Below are positions 11,601 through 23,600 of a stretch of 64,000 nt of DNA, piece after piece. How positions within the stretch are numbered: position 1 is the first letter of the stretch; the number at the start of each line of letters is the position of its first letter. Under the pieces are notes generated by a model that did not search any database, was not told the DNA's origin, and saw only the letters and a program-made list of their open reading frames with translations. The position numbers and the translations under genes were made by a program. This DNA is from Distichodus sexfasciatus (lineage: Eukaryota; Chordata; Actinopteri; Characiformes; Distichodontidae): the NCBI GenBank assembly GCA_032718565.1, contig JAVGVS010000181.1, positions 1 through 64,000 on the forward strand, given 5' to 3'.

Positions 11601-13542
11601 AAATTCACCACGTGCTGCACCATTGCAAAGCTGCAATAACGCTTAAGGAAGTGCCTCTGACGTGAGCCAAGTCTCAGTTCTGTTTTGAGCTGTTAACACG
11701 TCCAAAGTGGCTTGCATTTGTAACCAGAGGGCTGTCATATACGGACACTGCACTAGCATCAACAACAGTTGCAAACATTCACTCATTACTGACCTTTTGT
11801 CAAAGAAAGCTTCTACAATCTGAGACCGAATAGGGTTGGACTCAAGGTCTGGGAGTGTGTTCAGATCTTCTTTCCTACAAATGAAAAAGCAGTTATACAT
11901 GACAAGGTGTGCAATGGATGTCATATATTCTTAGATGAATGTTTTGCATATTTGGGCTTGCTGTTCTTTGCAAAGCAAATCCTTCCTTCCTAAGCAAATT
12001 CCAGACTGCTGTCTTACCGTAGCACATCTTCATTGTGGCTTAACTGCTTGAAGCGATTGTGCAGAATACCGATCTGCTCCAATGAAACTGAGGCAAGAGT
12101 GAAAACACAGTTACAGCACTAAATGTATCTTGTATGAGGTTATAAGCCTCACCGATACAATGTGATAAAACTATTTTTTAAATAACTGCATCATGACAGT
12201 ATAACATAACAATACATGTCAAGTACTGAAATGAAAAAGAAAGTCCAGCATAAAATTTATCTTTGGTTTATAATAAAGATTTTCTGGTGATAGTTTATGT
12301 TTCTGGTCAAAAACCCCAGCTTTAGCTGGTCAAAAAGGTATTTATTTGGATTTGCTTCAAGTTTAGACTATTACAGAATCATGTTTTTACAGAAAAATGT
12401 TCTTTTTAAAAACTATTCTTTAATCACTTTATGGAACTGAAACTGTTTCATCTGTGGCATCACTCCAAACAACTAAGAACAGCTCAAGCAGATCAATGGT
12501 TATTTATCTGAATTTGTTTGCAGCCCATCCTGTAACAGAATCATGTTTTAAAAGGTTATTGTAGGAACCAAAATCCTTTTTTCATTCACATGGATGGATC
12601 TTTATTGAATTGAAAGTGGTTCATCCACGGCAGCGTTCCAAAGAACTATCTGGTCTATGGACTGATGCCATAAATCAACCAGTCAGCTCCATAAAGATCC
12701 TGTCGATGTGATTGAAAAAGCATTTTGGTTGCTACAGAGTTATTTTTTAAGTGTCTTGGAGGTGAAAATGGTTCTTCAATGGAATGAACTTTCTGGAACT
12801 TGCTTTAACTACAGCATCACTGCAAAGCAAATAACTATTGGCATTAGCTGTTATAAATAGGATATAAATAGTAAATTAAGCTAAAGGTCATCTAGAACAA
12901 GCTTAATAACAGCAATTACTAGTAAGATTCTAATTAGCTGTTACAGCCGAAAAAACAGGTTTTCAACTGGTAGCTGGTAAAAAGAGGGGTTTAAGTAGCA
13001 GTTTAAGCTGATAACCATCTAGAACCAACTAAATAACAGATTGTAATTATTTGTATACGGTACAAATTGTAGATTAAGCTGAAGGGCAGCTAGAAAGAGC
13101 TTAATAACAGATAGTTAGTAACTAGAAACAGATATGGAATTAAAATAAATGTCATTAGGTCTTTATTGGGTTAACGTTGGTCTGTTGTTATCCACGATTA
13201 AATAACAACATCCATCATGAACAACGTTGTAATAACTCTTTTAATCCCTAAATGTAACATAAATGCTTTCTAATATAAAGAAGAAAAACAGGGAAACGGA
13301 AGCGTTACAAGACAGCGCTCATTTTCATACGCTAATTCCACCAAGCACCAGCCTCGGTTTTACAGCCGCTTTAAGGCGGAGTTTAACGACAGCTTTCTCA
13401 GATGTGATCCCAAAAATCCCACATCTAAATGGCGTCATCTTTTCAGGTGCGTAATTTTGGGAAAATGTCTTGACTTACAGCCCGTCTTCTCGGACAAAAC
13501 CCGATACTGATGATCATCCGGCACCGAGTGAAATGTCCCCAT
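8636..13542 (-). CDS. tesc: Tescalcin (calcineurin B homologous protein 3)
   Basis: A 216-residue EF-hand protein of the CHP family. Known tescalcin binds and stabilises the Na+/H+ exchanger NHE1 and can inhibit calcineurin. Coding exons in order: 13542-13479, 12087-12018, 11874-11794, 11319-11180, 10491-10430, 9839-9732, 9571-9524, 8713-8636. All have GT-AG borders and all phases join. The start MGTFHS fits an N-myristoylation signal (Gly2, Ser6). Recognisable blocks are KTGFSLEQIGILHNRFKQLS, PDLESNPIRSQIVEAFFDKR, FEEFLTVMSYFRP, VVEELLSRSG and the C-terminal MHIRFLNMNTTVLCK. The one canonical Ca-binding loop is Asp125-Glu136 (DTDNDGTITLEE). Human TESC is 214 residues with the same order of blocks. 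Whether this is the tesca or tescb duplicate cannot be told. A V-SINE (10808-11152) lies in intron 4. Confidence 0.95.
9117..9380. repeat. Possible non-autonomous DNA transposon remnant in a tesc intron
   Basis: The phrase AGGGCTGGGCGATATGGCC is a familiar start of non-autonomous DNA transposons in fish. I did not find the matching inverted end, so the right border is a guess. It lies in the last intron of tesc. Confidence 0.35.
10808..11152 (+). repeat. V-SINE (DANA/HE1-like), full-length
   Basis: It begins with a tRNA-like head (GCACGGTGGCACAGTGGTTA, then GCCGCCTCACAG). Next come GTGTGGCGTTTGCATG, GGTTTCCTCCCACAGTCC, the AACTGG...CTCTAAATTGGGCCC block, the TGTATTGGCGCCTGTCCAGG block and the AGGCTCCGATCCCCGTGACC block. 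It ends AAAATGAATTAATGAATG. It lies in the tesc intron between exons 4 and 5 (antisense to the gene), 27 bases from exon 4. Confidence 0.85.
12300..12830. repeat. Degraded dispersed repeat in tesc intron 1
   Basis: Successive segments repeat a theme of GGTTCTT/AAAGAAC with phrases like TTTATGGAACTGAAACTGTT and TTCCAAAGAACTATCTGG. This wording is common in fish non-autonomous elements. Several partial units appear in tandem, but borders cannot be set by eye. Confidence 0.35.
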
Positions 13543-13618
13543 GACGAGCCGCTTCCTGAGTCTGAAGATTGCAGATCAGACCTGTGTGTATCAGACGGTG
13601 TGTTGCACACACTCATAA

Positions 13619-13637
13619 AAACACACACACACACACC
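13619..13637. repeat. (AC)n microsatellite
   Basis: A short dinucleotide run about 80 bases upstream of the tesc start codon, probably in the 5' UTR or promoter. Confidence 0.8.
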
Positions 13638-13639
13638 TA

Positions 13640-15790
13640 CCGCTGTCTTGTTTCGCCGAGCATACACATGCAAATCGCACTGTTCCGCTCACAAACCCAA
13701 AATGCACCCCGAGGTCCTAGTGCTTCCAGGTTAGATTCTGCTTTAAAAGGTACCAAAAATGCTTCTTCAACTCCAAGAAAAGGTACTAAAAATGGTTCAT
13801 TAACCTCAGCACTCCAAAAATCCCATTTTGGAAGCTTTATTTCTAAATAAGCATATTTGGTTGGTGCCATAAAGTAAGAAGAACGCATTTTTTACCTTAA
13901 TGAAGATTTGAACACAATTTTGTATCCCTTGTGTTATATTATTTTGTCATTTTTAGTTGTTGTTCAAGAAACATAATGGTCATAAAAGAAATGTGTTGCT
14001 TGACATAGTTTTAGATTTTCTAGATGAGAAGTGTGTAGTAAGGGAATCTGATATTCCAGCTCAAATGATAAATAATTAATGAACGACTGTGTAACCTACA
14101 CTCCTAAAGGTGTGAAGACACATATTCGGACTGACGTCTTATAAATGTTGTTTGCTTTCACAAAGATCATTTCGTGGAACGAAGGTGGAACAATCAAGGT
14201 TCAGAAAATCAAATTCCCGCCAGGTTGACTCTCAATTAAAGGTGCACCTGTACAATTTTTTTTTAATATGGGGCACTTTAGGGTAAGTGTGGGCTCATCA
14301 TAAAATTCCATATATATTTTCATTAAATACAATGAATATTATTTTTTGGCCTGGTGTCTTTTTAATTAAGTTGGTTCAGAGGAAAAGCTGGAAGAAATTT
14401 TACATTCTGAAGTCAAACTTTTCTATTGCTGTTATGTGACAGACGAAGCTTTTACCTGAAGCTCTTACTCTATATCAAGTTGATATAATGAAGTTGGTAT
14501 AATAAAGTCTGACAAGCTTGTTTTTCTATTTGATTTAACTTCAGTGTGATTCAGAGGTACTGTAACAGGTTTTTCACAAGACTACAAAAAAGCTGTTAAA
14601 ACATCATATTATGCTGCACATTATGCATCCTTGAAAACACATTTATGATGGACCTGCTTGTTTATCTGGGTGTTAAAATGCACCTTCTGCTGGTTAGCCA
14701 CGCTGGTTTGGTATTAAAACAAGCTTAACCAGAACCAAATCAGTGATACCCTGCAAATTAGCATCGAGAACCATAAAATTACTATTCCTCCACATCTATG
14801 CAGGTCTTCACTGCTTTGTTATTGTAATGTAAACAATTAGTATGGATAATAATCAAGCAATAATAGAAAGAAATAGGTGTTTTAAATTATCTTGATTAAC
14901 CAACAAGTTTTGTTTCTTTATGTAAAATCAGAAGAAATGTGTTGGTTTTCAACACCAGAGCCATTGCAGAATTATTCCTTTAAAAATCCACATGGTGGCA
15001 GCAAGATCTTGACACTTTAACACATATGATAAGTTCTTCCTCAAGTGCCCCAGAACAGCGTGATGTAGGTTTATCTTAAACACAAAGGAATTTGATCTAG
15101 CACTTCTGATTACAGTTAAAAGACTTCACAGGGACAAAGTTTCTCCGTCTCAGGCATTACCAATTTTTGTCTCCACCTGAATGATGTTCCATTCTGCACA
15201 CTGCAGACACGACAAATGAAATGAAAATTATTTATTTTACTCAGGATGTTATGCCTGTTGAATGCACACTTGTCCGTGGTGTGTAATGAAAGTGACTGAG
15301 TGGTTATTTGTCATTGTGAAGCCTCATCCTCATCTCTTTTTTCCTTTCTGTGTAAATTTACAAACTCTCCACATCCAGATTGTGTTTACAGACTGTAATA
15401 CGTTTAATAGGCCAATTAAAACCTCTTAATTTCATTAGATAGTTTCAGGTAACATGAAGGAACATCACCCTTTTAGAATATTGTTAGGAAAGAGCCAGTA
15501 TTACACCCAACTATAAAATAAAGAAGCACTTCATGGATTCTAGGCTGCCTACTTTATAACCCAGATTTTGGTTCTGGCCTCTGGCCAACTTGCGATGCTC
15601 CTCACGCCCGTGCTGCCCCCACCAGTGCAGAAAGTCATTGTCTGTGTCTCGGTAGCCCCAGGACGCCCTCTCATTCAGAGCAGCTGTTGCTGGAGAGCTG
15701 CAGGCAACTCTGACATTCTGTCAGAACAGCGTCTGAGAATCATCTTCCTGCACACCAAAACAACCACAATCCTCCCTCTTATTAAAAAAT
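13640..15790. other. Intergenic stretch upstream of tesc
   Basis: No exon is supported. The part near 13735-13830 has repeated CCAAAAATG/GGTAC phrases. The reading frames at 15568-15792 and elsewhere lack any recognisable domain. Confidence 0.4.
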
Positions 15791-15942
15791 AATTATAATA
15801 AAAAAACTTTATTTATATAGGACTTTTCATGTCTAAGAATGCAGCCTGAGGCTTTACATCAACAATAAAATTAGGGAAAAAAACAAACAATTTATGAATT
15901 AGTAATTATAAAATGATTTTAAAAAAAATTAAAAAACAATTC

Positions 15943-16319
15943 ATTCATTCATTCATTCATTCATTATCAGAGCCGCTTAATCCCAGTTGAGGTCGTGGGG
16001 GGAACAGGTGCCAGGAATTTACAGGTGCAAGGTAAGGACCAACCCCGGGCACACGCCAGCACACCGCAGGGCACACACACACTCACACAATCACACTCAC
16101 ATTCACATCTTGCAGGGCCAAATTAGAGTCGCCAATTAACCTATAGTGCAAGTTTTTCGGACTGTGGGAGGAAATCGGAGCGCCTGGAGAAAACCCACGC
16201 AAACACTGGGAGAGCATGCAAACTCCACACAGAAAGGCCACACGCCCGACCCGGGGATCGAGCCCAGGACCTTCTTGATGTGAGGCGGCAGCGCTGACCA
16301 CTGCGCCACCGTGCCGCCC
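15943..16319 (-). repeat. V-SINE (DANA/HE1-like), full-length
   Basis: The minus strand starts GGGGCGGCACGGTGGCGCAG, has the B-box-like GGGCTCGATCCCCGG, the CTGTGTGGAGTTTGCATG and CCTCCCACAGTCC blocks, and ends in a (TGAA)n tail seen on the plus strand as ATTC repeats at 15943-15965. It is the most complete V-SINE in the window. Confidence 0.85.
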
Positions 16320-16327
16320 CAAGAACA

Positions 16328-16580
16328 ATCCTACCTCTTACACTATTATCATTGGGTCCCTGAGCAAGAGCCTGAACCCCAAATTGCTCCTGAGAGACTA
16401 TTCCTGTAAATAGTAAATGAAGTCGCTCTGGGGTGCGTTTCCCAAAAGCATTGTTGCTAACATATTGCTAACTATGTTAGCAACACTATGGTAGTTGCTA
16501 ATGTTCACTATGTTAGTTGCTAGTTGCTTTTGGGAAACGCACCCCTGGATAACAGCATCTGGTAAATGCTATAAAGCCAG
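16328..16580 (+). repeat. tRNA-derived SINE (family C), 5'-truncated and interrupted
   Basis: It shares ATTGGGTCCCTGAGCAAG, AACCCCAAATTGCTCC, GAGAGACT and a terminal GGATAACAGCATCTGGTAAA with copies at 32371, 52629 and 54962. The 114 bp MITE is inserted in its terminal CTCTGGATAA motif. Confidence 0.7.
16431..16544 (+). mobile_element. 114 bp MITE, copy 1
   Basis: The ends are perfect 13-base inverted repeats, GGGTGCGTTTCCC and GGGAAACGCACCC, continuing imperfectly with AAAAGCA/GCTTTT. A CTG target duplication flanks it (16428-16430 and 16545-16547). The interior is rich in GTTGCTAAC/GTTAGCAAC phrases. A second copy of identical length and target is at 34757-34870. A three-base CWG-type target would fit PIF/Harbinger-type elements, but that assignment is inference. 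Confidence 0.8.
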
Positions 16581-16850
16581 GGTAAAGGGATGAGTTTTAA
16601 AGCTTTTTAAAACAGGAAATTGAAAGTGATTCAGCTTCTCTATTTTCTGCTGGAAGTGTGTTCCATAGTTTGGGCACATAAAGAGCTGCCCACTCACTGT
16701 ATTTCTTATTAACTCTTGGTTCATGGATAATCTTAGAGTCGGATGTTCTACAAGTCCTAGGGGAGTTAAAAGATCAAATATAAAGGCAAATATTTTCCTT
16801 CAGATATTAGCCGTCACTATGGAAGGAAACATCTCTGATCGATCTAAGTA

Positions 16851-19190
16851 AGAAATGTCACATTAATACCACAAAAAAGCCCAGCCTCTGGATGTGCCAG
16901 TGCTGATTTTTTTGTTGCCAGGCCAAGAGTGTTGGTGGAGGAAAACATTATGCGTCATGGCCCCCTTTTTCCCCTCCTTTGATCTGTGTCAGGCCAAATC
17001 AAGTGTTACGGTTAGAAAATTCAAATGTTTTTTTTTTTGCCTACTACATGGGAGGCTTTGTTATTATGCAGGAGGCAGAGAGCTGCTTTCTTTCACTGTC
17101 TGTTACATCAGCTGTCACCAGATAGGAGTGGACATCATGTCCTTGAGCCCTACACAACATCACCCAATCCAAAAATGGAATATTTGCTACACCTCATAGG
17201 AGGAAGGCGACTTCTTAGACAAACACAACATCAGGAAAGAGGAGGATCATCTGTTACTGATCAGCTCTCAGTCTGAACCTAACAGAAGCGAAGCGTATAC
17301 ATTTATCAGACGTTCTTACTTCTTGGCCATTATACATATCATAACCTTACTTTATATTAAAGGAGAGGTCTATTGTTATTAAAAGAGAAGATTGCTTTTC
17401 ATTTAGATGTCCGATGGGGCTCAAGAACAAAGATGTCAAGTGATATTTTACTTGCTTTTCCTCATACTGTTCCTCATGGACCCAACATTGGTGATTTTAG
17501 CTATCCTGGAAACATCTGGCAGGACCTTTACTTTCAGACAATGAATTTTCATATTCTTATCAGTAACTAGACACTCAAGTTGTGGTGGTGGTGGTGGTCT
17601 AGAGCCAGCATCGAGCCATAAATAATCAAATTTATGCTGATCTTGACCATTTTTTCCAGCAATTTTGTCAAAGTCAAAAAGCATTTTCAGCATTTCTGAA
17701 ACAGATACAGTAAAGACTTCAATGAGGACGTCAATTAATTTGTATCCAGAACACAGGAGTGAAGCCTACCCCAGCCCCTGGTTTATCATGGCCAATTCTA
17801 ATTAAATGGATGAATGGTAAGCAATCTACACAGCCACCATTTTTTTAAATGGACTCTCCAAGAACAAAAGTCACTCATTTCCTGAGGGAAGACACAATTT
17901 CAAGTCACCATTGTTCTCCAAGCGTCGATTCATTGACGAGAAATTGACGGTGGAGCTCGTTCATTTAGTGGATTTGCTTCTCTCTCTCTCAGGAAGAGTC
18001 TGCGTCTATTTCAAGCACTTGGCAAACACAGCTTTCTGAAATCTCCTCTACTGGAAATGAGCCAATCATTTTTTCCTACACCAAGTTTAACTAAGACATT
18101 TTATGACTGCATTGTATTCTCAAAACACTTAAGAAAACTTTCTGCATTGTCATGCTAATGGGCTTTTGGATCCACAGGGAGTATAAGGCCACTTAGGGAG
18201 CCATTATAGGTCAGACTTAAATGAGTGAGTGAGGATGTCTCAGAGGCTGCTCGGGGTAATACAGCTCACGGCCATAATAAAATATTTAAATCTCACCAAC
18301 TAAGTGGAAAGTGCAAGGCTAAGTTGAGCGTGGGACAAGCGGGGGGAAGGATCCGCTCATGTATGGCTATCCTCTACAGAATCTGGTGATTTTGAATGCA
18401 AGACACATAGCAATACGGCTTAGCCGTGCACCTTTGAAGTTGTGCATGTTCTGAATTTAGCTAATTCATTATGCTGTGAAGATGAGAACATGGGAGAAGA
18501 CAACATTAAAATGACCCTGTTCTACTGATACGTTCCCTGTGTTTTGTGCATATTATACCCTAGACATTAGCATATTCTTCTGAAACTATTAGCATTCCCA
18601 AAGATTTTCTTTCAGTTGCCTCAAAGAAAGGCAAACAGCAGGTTTTTTTACTGTTCAGATATCTGATGAAACATTTCCCTCAGATTCACAGATAGCATTT
18701 TAAAATTTATTAGACTTTGTATTCCTGCTTTCCTGAAGAAGCACCTTGCTTCTAGTGAAGGTGCATATTCACATTGCAGAGTGGATAAAAAGCACACCAG
18801 TATTAAGGATAACATCCAGACAACGTTGTGTGATTCTCAAAGATAATATGTGAGCAGCAAGTGGCAGGAAGCTGGGGCAAAACTTGCACAAACAGGAGAA
18901 GGCAGGTGTTCCTCCCATAATTTGGCGTGACACCAAGACCCCTGGAAGCCCTCATGTCTGGGTTACCTTGCAGCTCTCCCTTTTAGCCAGAATGCTATAG
19001 TTACTTTAGCCCTGCTGGAGGTTAGAGACAGGGAACTAACTCTCTTTTCCCTGAGCTGACCCCGACCTGACGCTTCACCAGCTGAACTCTTACCCGGATT
19101 CTATAGAGACCTCATCATCTGAACCAGCTGGGTCTTTTTTGGACTTGTATGGACTTGAACCAAATGCTAATTTAACATTGAACCACAGTG
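16851..19190. other. Gene-free stretch, mostly higher-complexity DNA
   Basis: No exon is supported. Several segments (for example 17880-18290) are less AT-rich than the surroundings and not obviously repetitive. They could be conserved non-coding elements, which only an alignment could show. Confidence 0.35.
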
Positions 19191-19194
19191 CAAA

Positions 19195-19350
19195 AGGATG
19201 CACTGTAGGTTAATTGGCAACTCTAAATTGGTCCCATAAGATGTGAATGTGATTGTCATTGTGTTAGTGTGTGTGTGCCCTGCGGTGTGTTGGCGCCTGC
19301 CCAGGGTTGTTCCCCACCATTCATTTCGGATAATGAATGAATGAATGAAC
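19195..19350 (+). repeat. V-SINE 3' fragment
   Basis: It keeps AAAAGGATGCACTGTAGGTT, AATTGGCAACTCTAAATTGG, TGTTGGCGCCTGCCCAGGG and a terminal GATAATGAATGAATGAATGA tail. The tRNA-like head is gone. Confidence 0.75.
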
Positions 19351-20400
19351 ATCTTTAGTCCATGTTCCTTGAAAATAGTCCAATTAAAAAGATTTTTTAA
19401 ATCTTAACCAGACAAATAATTTTACACACTGACTTTTGTTCTAGAAAGTTAAACAGGCAGCAAATAGACTAACACTGTAATTATAATACCACTGTCATAC
19501 AATTTTAACTGTCATGAAATCCTTTTAACTGTTAAATGAGTCATGAACTGCCTACAAATGATTAAAGCTCCACCAAAATTGTTTGCTCATATGTGCTAAT
19601 TTGCAATATATATCAATCCATATAATGGATGATAAATGACAAAAATTAAAAGGTGGAGGATGATGCTTCAGGTTTTATTAATGTCATTGCATTCATATCA
19701 CTTCTATTGAAAAACAAACTTTATGAAGACCCAAAAATTTGGTTTGTGATTCTACTGGTAGTTTGGCAAGGCACAGACAGTAAAATCTGTATTATTTGCT
19801 CATAGAGACTTGGAACTCCTCCTTACTGCGGCATCATGAAGGCATGACAGATGCTGTGTAATGCTGCCAGTCGGTAAAGCAATAAACGTTTGGAAAGAAA
19901 CAATTTTGTTGTCGTGGACAGCAGGTCCACCTGGCTCTTCTCAAAGAGGCCGGGTGCCAAGAGGACGCTGCAGAAAAGCAGGAGAGAAGATGAAACTGTC
20001 ACTACTTTCCCTAAACCAGGTGCCTCTTTCCTCAGGTAATGGGCAAACGAACAGGTTTGCGAAATTAAAATTCATAGAGTGTGACCACAGATTCAACCTG
20101 TAAGGGCATGGAGACAGGTTTGGGTACAAGTCTCATTTCTTTTTGTGTTTGTGTGAGCTGTTTTCGGGGGACTCTGCAGCTGCAGACTGGGGACATACAG
20201 TACATACCGTTCAGGACAAAAAATGGCGTCACCATTTGGTTTTTGTATTAAAATGATTTTGAGCAAACTAGAACTGCAAAAAAGTTTTATTTTCATTTCT
20301 AAGGTAATTATTTTGGGAAAGGTTTAGGGAACAGGTTTTTTTAATGTCACTTTTCAATGGGTTTCTAGAAACCATGCCAGTGGAAATAAGACATAATTGT
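19351..20400. other. Gene-free stretch
   Basis: I see no exon, RNA gene or clear repeat. Reading frames at 19861-20103 and on the opposite strand lack recognisable domains. Confidence 0.4.
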
Positions 20401-20401
20401 C

Positions 20402-20625
20402 CTCAGGGCAGATGGTAGCGTGATGGTTGAAGGCATTCGCCCCATAATCAGAAGGTCACCGTTTCGAATCCCAGAACTGGTAAAGGTATCACTGAGGTAC
20501 TCATGAGCAAGGTACCGTCTCCAAGCACTGCTCCCCGGCGCTGCCCATATTAGCTGCCCACTGCCCCTTCACAGATGTCAAATGCAGAGGTCACATTTCA
20601 TTGTGTGCTGTGCTGAATCAAACTG
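20402..20625 (+). repeat. tRNA-derived SINE (family B)
   Basis: The head reads GGCAGATGGTAGCGTGATGG with the B-box-like GTTTCGAATCCCAG. The body has ACTCATGAGCAAGGTACCGT, GCCCACTGCCCCTTC and AAATGCAGAGGTCACATTTC. The 3' end stops at GTGTGCTGTGCTG. Confidence 0.8.
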
Positions 20626-23600
20626 AATCGAATCAAACTTCGCAGACTTTGGGATATCGGCAGACATTGAATCGTTTATTGAATCTATATTATATCGTAT
20701 CGTGATAAACCTTCTGCTTCGCTTCCCAGGTTATAAGTAGTAACCACTTTGTCCCCAAAATGACAGCTTGAGACTTTTCCGATTTTTGTGTTGTCCTTTT
20801 TAAGGACATTTGTGTCTGAGTGTGTGGGTGTGTGAATGTGAGTGTGTGTGTGCACCTGTCTACTTGCCAGACAGCTGCATTTAACGACAGCATCTCCAAA
20901 ACGCCTCCGTCCGCCTCCCATATTTATGATGACAACACAAACACATTAAGCGTCTGCATCGTTCTCACTTCCCGACCTCACGACATTCTCGCCGCTTGCT
21001 CGCCCAATTAGAGCAGGAGAGATGCTGTTTTGGGGAGAAGATTTATAGCTCACAGCCGCTTCCCTGAATTAGATGTATTGGGTCTGGTGAAATACCCCTT
21101 CCAGACTGGTCTTTCCTGGGGATTGCCTTATTAATCTCCCCCCCTCTTTCCCTCTTCATCCTCCCCTCCTCCCAGCGCCCCATGAATCACACATCTGTGA
21201 GCCGCATACAGAAGGAGAGTCTCTCTCACATGGCAGCTCGCTAGTGCTAATCCCTTTCTCAACCAAGTCATATTTAGCTTTATTTGAAACTGGCTCAACA
21301 GGCGAAACACAAGTCAACATTACACACTCCATCCGGAGTGGGTAGTTGCTTTTCCGAGGGGCATTTTTATAGCGCCTGAAAGAGCTCTTACAGACTTTTT
21401 TGGGGGGTGTAGTGGTTCTTTTTGTGAGTCCCTGAGGGACTTCGATCTCGGGTTTGTTTATATGGAGGAGTCTGAAGACATCTTACCGACCTGTGGGTGT
21501 AATAAAGATGGTTAGATGGGGAAAGTGGGAAGGCAGTTCCAGTAATTAGTGGCCTCATCTTTCTCCTAATTCAGAAAGGTTTTAAAGCAATAATGATATT
21601 AGTTAATGTACGTGAAGTATGATAATGATCAAAGTTAAAGTAATGTGTATATTAAACTTTAAACTAGAAGTAAAACAATGATTATATGATTATCATATAA
21701 TTATGATGATGTTTAGTTAATTAAACAAATTAAAATAATAATAATTAAATTAATTAATCAATTATGATGATAACTATTAGTCAATTAGTTATGAGTCAAT
21801 TCAATGATAACTTTTATAGCAGTTACTATTATATAGCAATTAACAGTAGCAATATTAATATTGATAACACTAGCAATTAAAACATCACTAACTATAGCTA
21901 ACTAACTATTATTGTAATAATGATTAATAAACCATAATGATTTCAATAATTATGTAAATTTTTATTGTTATTAATTCCTCTTTCTTTTCCTTCCCCTGCC
22001 CTATGTCCTATGACTACTGATCATAATTATATTATTAGTGTTACATTTATTTTAATAAGTAAATTATTTTGTTGTCATCATCATCATATTTATTTATTTT
22101 GCAGTTTAAGTTGTCCTAATACTTACAGATAATTGATCAAAAAAATGTATAATACTGCAATTCCCTGTTCAGCCATCAGAGGCCGCAATGTCTCCTTTTT
22201 GCTGTCCTCGTTTAGCTTTGATGACCATAATGTGCTTCAGCTGTATTTGTCTGTATTTAAGCCCTGCCTTTCCCCTTTGTCTTTGTTTTGTGACCCTTGT
22301 GCTTTGTGGAAGTGTTGTCTGTTTGTTTGGTATCTGGTTATGTGTGTTTTGAGACATTTAAATTATACAGTTGTAGAAAAGCCAATAAGCTAACGTTTTG
22401 CAATGCATGCTATAAAATTTGTGCCAGGATGCTCTTCAGCAATTGATTCTGTTCTTACTTAGGAACAAATCTTAAATAAGAGGAACTATTACACTTAATT
22501 ATTACACTTTTGAACTTCACACAAAAGCATACAAATAAAATTGCATAACTGCCATCTAGATCCTGACCTTTCACACACTCACTACGCACACACATTACTA
22601 CGCACAAAGATTATTTACGAACAGCCGCAACTAGCCTGTAAACATTAAGAGCATTAAATGCACATGACAAGGTCATTGTGACAGAAATATGGAAGTGTAG
22701 AGCAAATTACAGCTGTCGGGGGTGTTTTCCTTAAAGGTGTGAATGGTGCAGGTCTAATTGCATCGACGCCGCTTCCATCTCAAATGCTCTGTCCAGCTCC
22801 TTGTGAATAAACCATGAGCTTTTCCCCCAGGGTCACCTTGCAGGGGAGACAATAGCGGTCAAAACGTGTGTATAAATTCCAGGCAGCAGAGGTGAAGCGT
22901 GTTGTACGATGAGTCGTGTGGCCAATCCTTGTAGACAATGACCGATTGGCCGAGCCGAGGAAAGCTGCGTAATGCAATCCTGGGGAAGGGTAATTGACTT
23001 TACTGCCAGACGCAAGTACCAAGGACTCGCTTTGTTGCCACAAGGTCAAGGTTTAAGGATGCTGCATAATGTGAACATGGCAGTCCAAAGCTTTGCAAGA
23101 TAGCCTGGATAAAAAAAAACAAGCAAACTATTAGATGCAAGCATAGCCATCAAAAATGGCAGATGATTTGACAAGACTGTCATCTCTAGGCTGCTTCTTG
23201 CTTAAACTGCATGCCAATACAGGAGGATCAAAGCATGGCACCTTCATTCCAGGTGAAATGATAAATCAATAGTGAGAAATCAAAACAATGGTCCTCCTTC
23301 AAGATGTTCTTAAGAAAAAAAATGGTTCTTAAACCCACTTTCACAAAAGTTAAGAACAGAATCTGCTAATTCTATAGTTGTATAATATTATAGTATTGTA
23401 ATGTCATATGTCTTATCCCACATTCTCCACACATCTTTCCAAAGCCAAAGGACATTTTCTAAGAGAGACCAAGTCAAGCATCCCTGAGTCTGAAATATCC
23501 GTTGGGACATGAGAGTTGATGATATTCCCAAACAAATTCCCAAAGTCACAAACGTAGAATAGGCTGCTATTTCACGCCTGCCATGTCACCTTCTGCCAAC

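Larger units (their letters stand above)
15795..16850. repeat. Interrupted dispersed repeat (family E) holding three other elements
   Basis: The left part (15795-15905: CTTTATTTATATAGGACTTT, GAGGCTTTACAT) and the right part (about 16585-16850: GATGAGTTTTAAAGC, TGTTCCATAGTTTGGGC) resemble the two ends of one common fish repeat. Between them sit a V-SINE (15943-16319), a truncated family C SINE (16328-16580) and, inside the latter, a 114 bp MITE (16431-16544). Confidence 0.5.
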
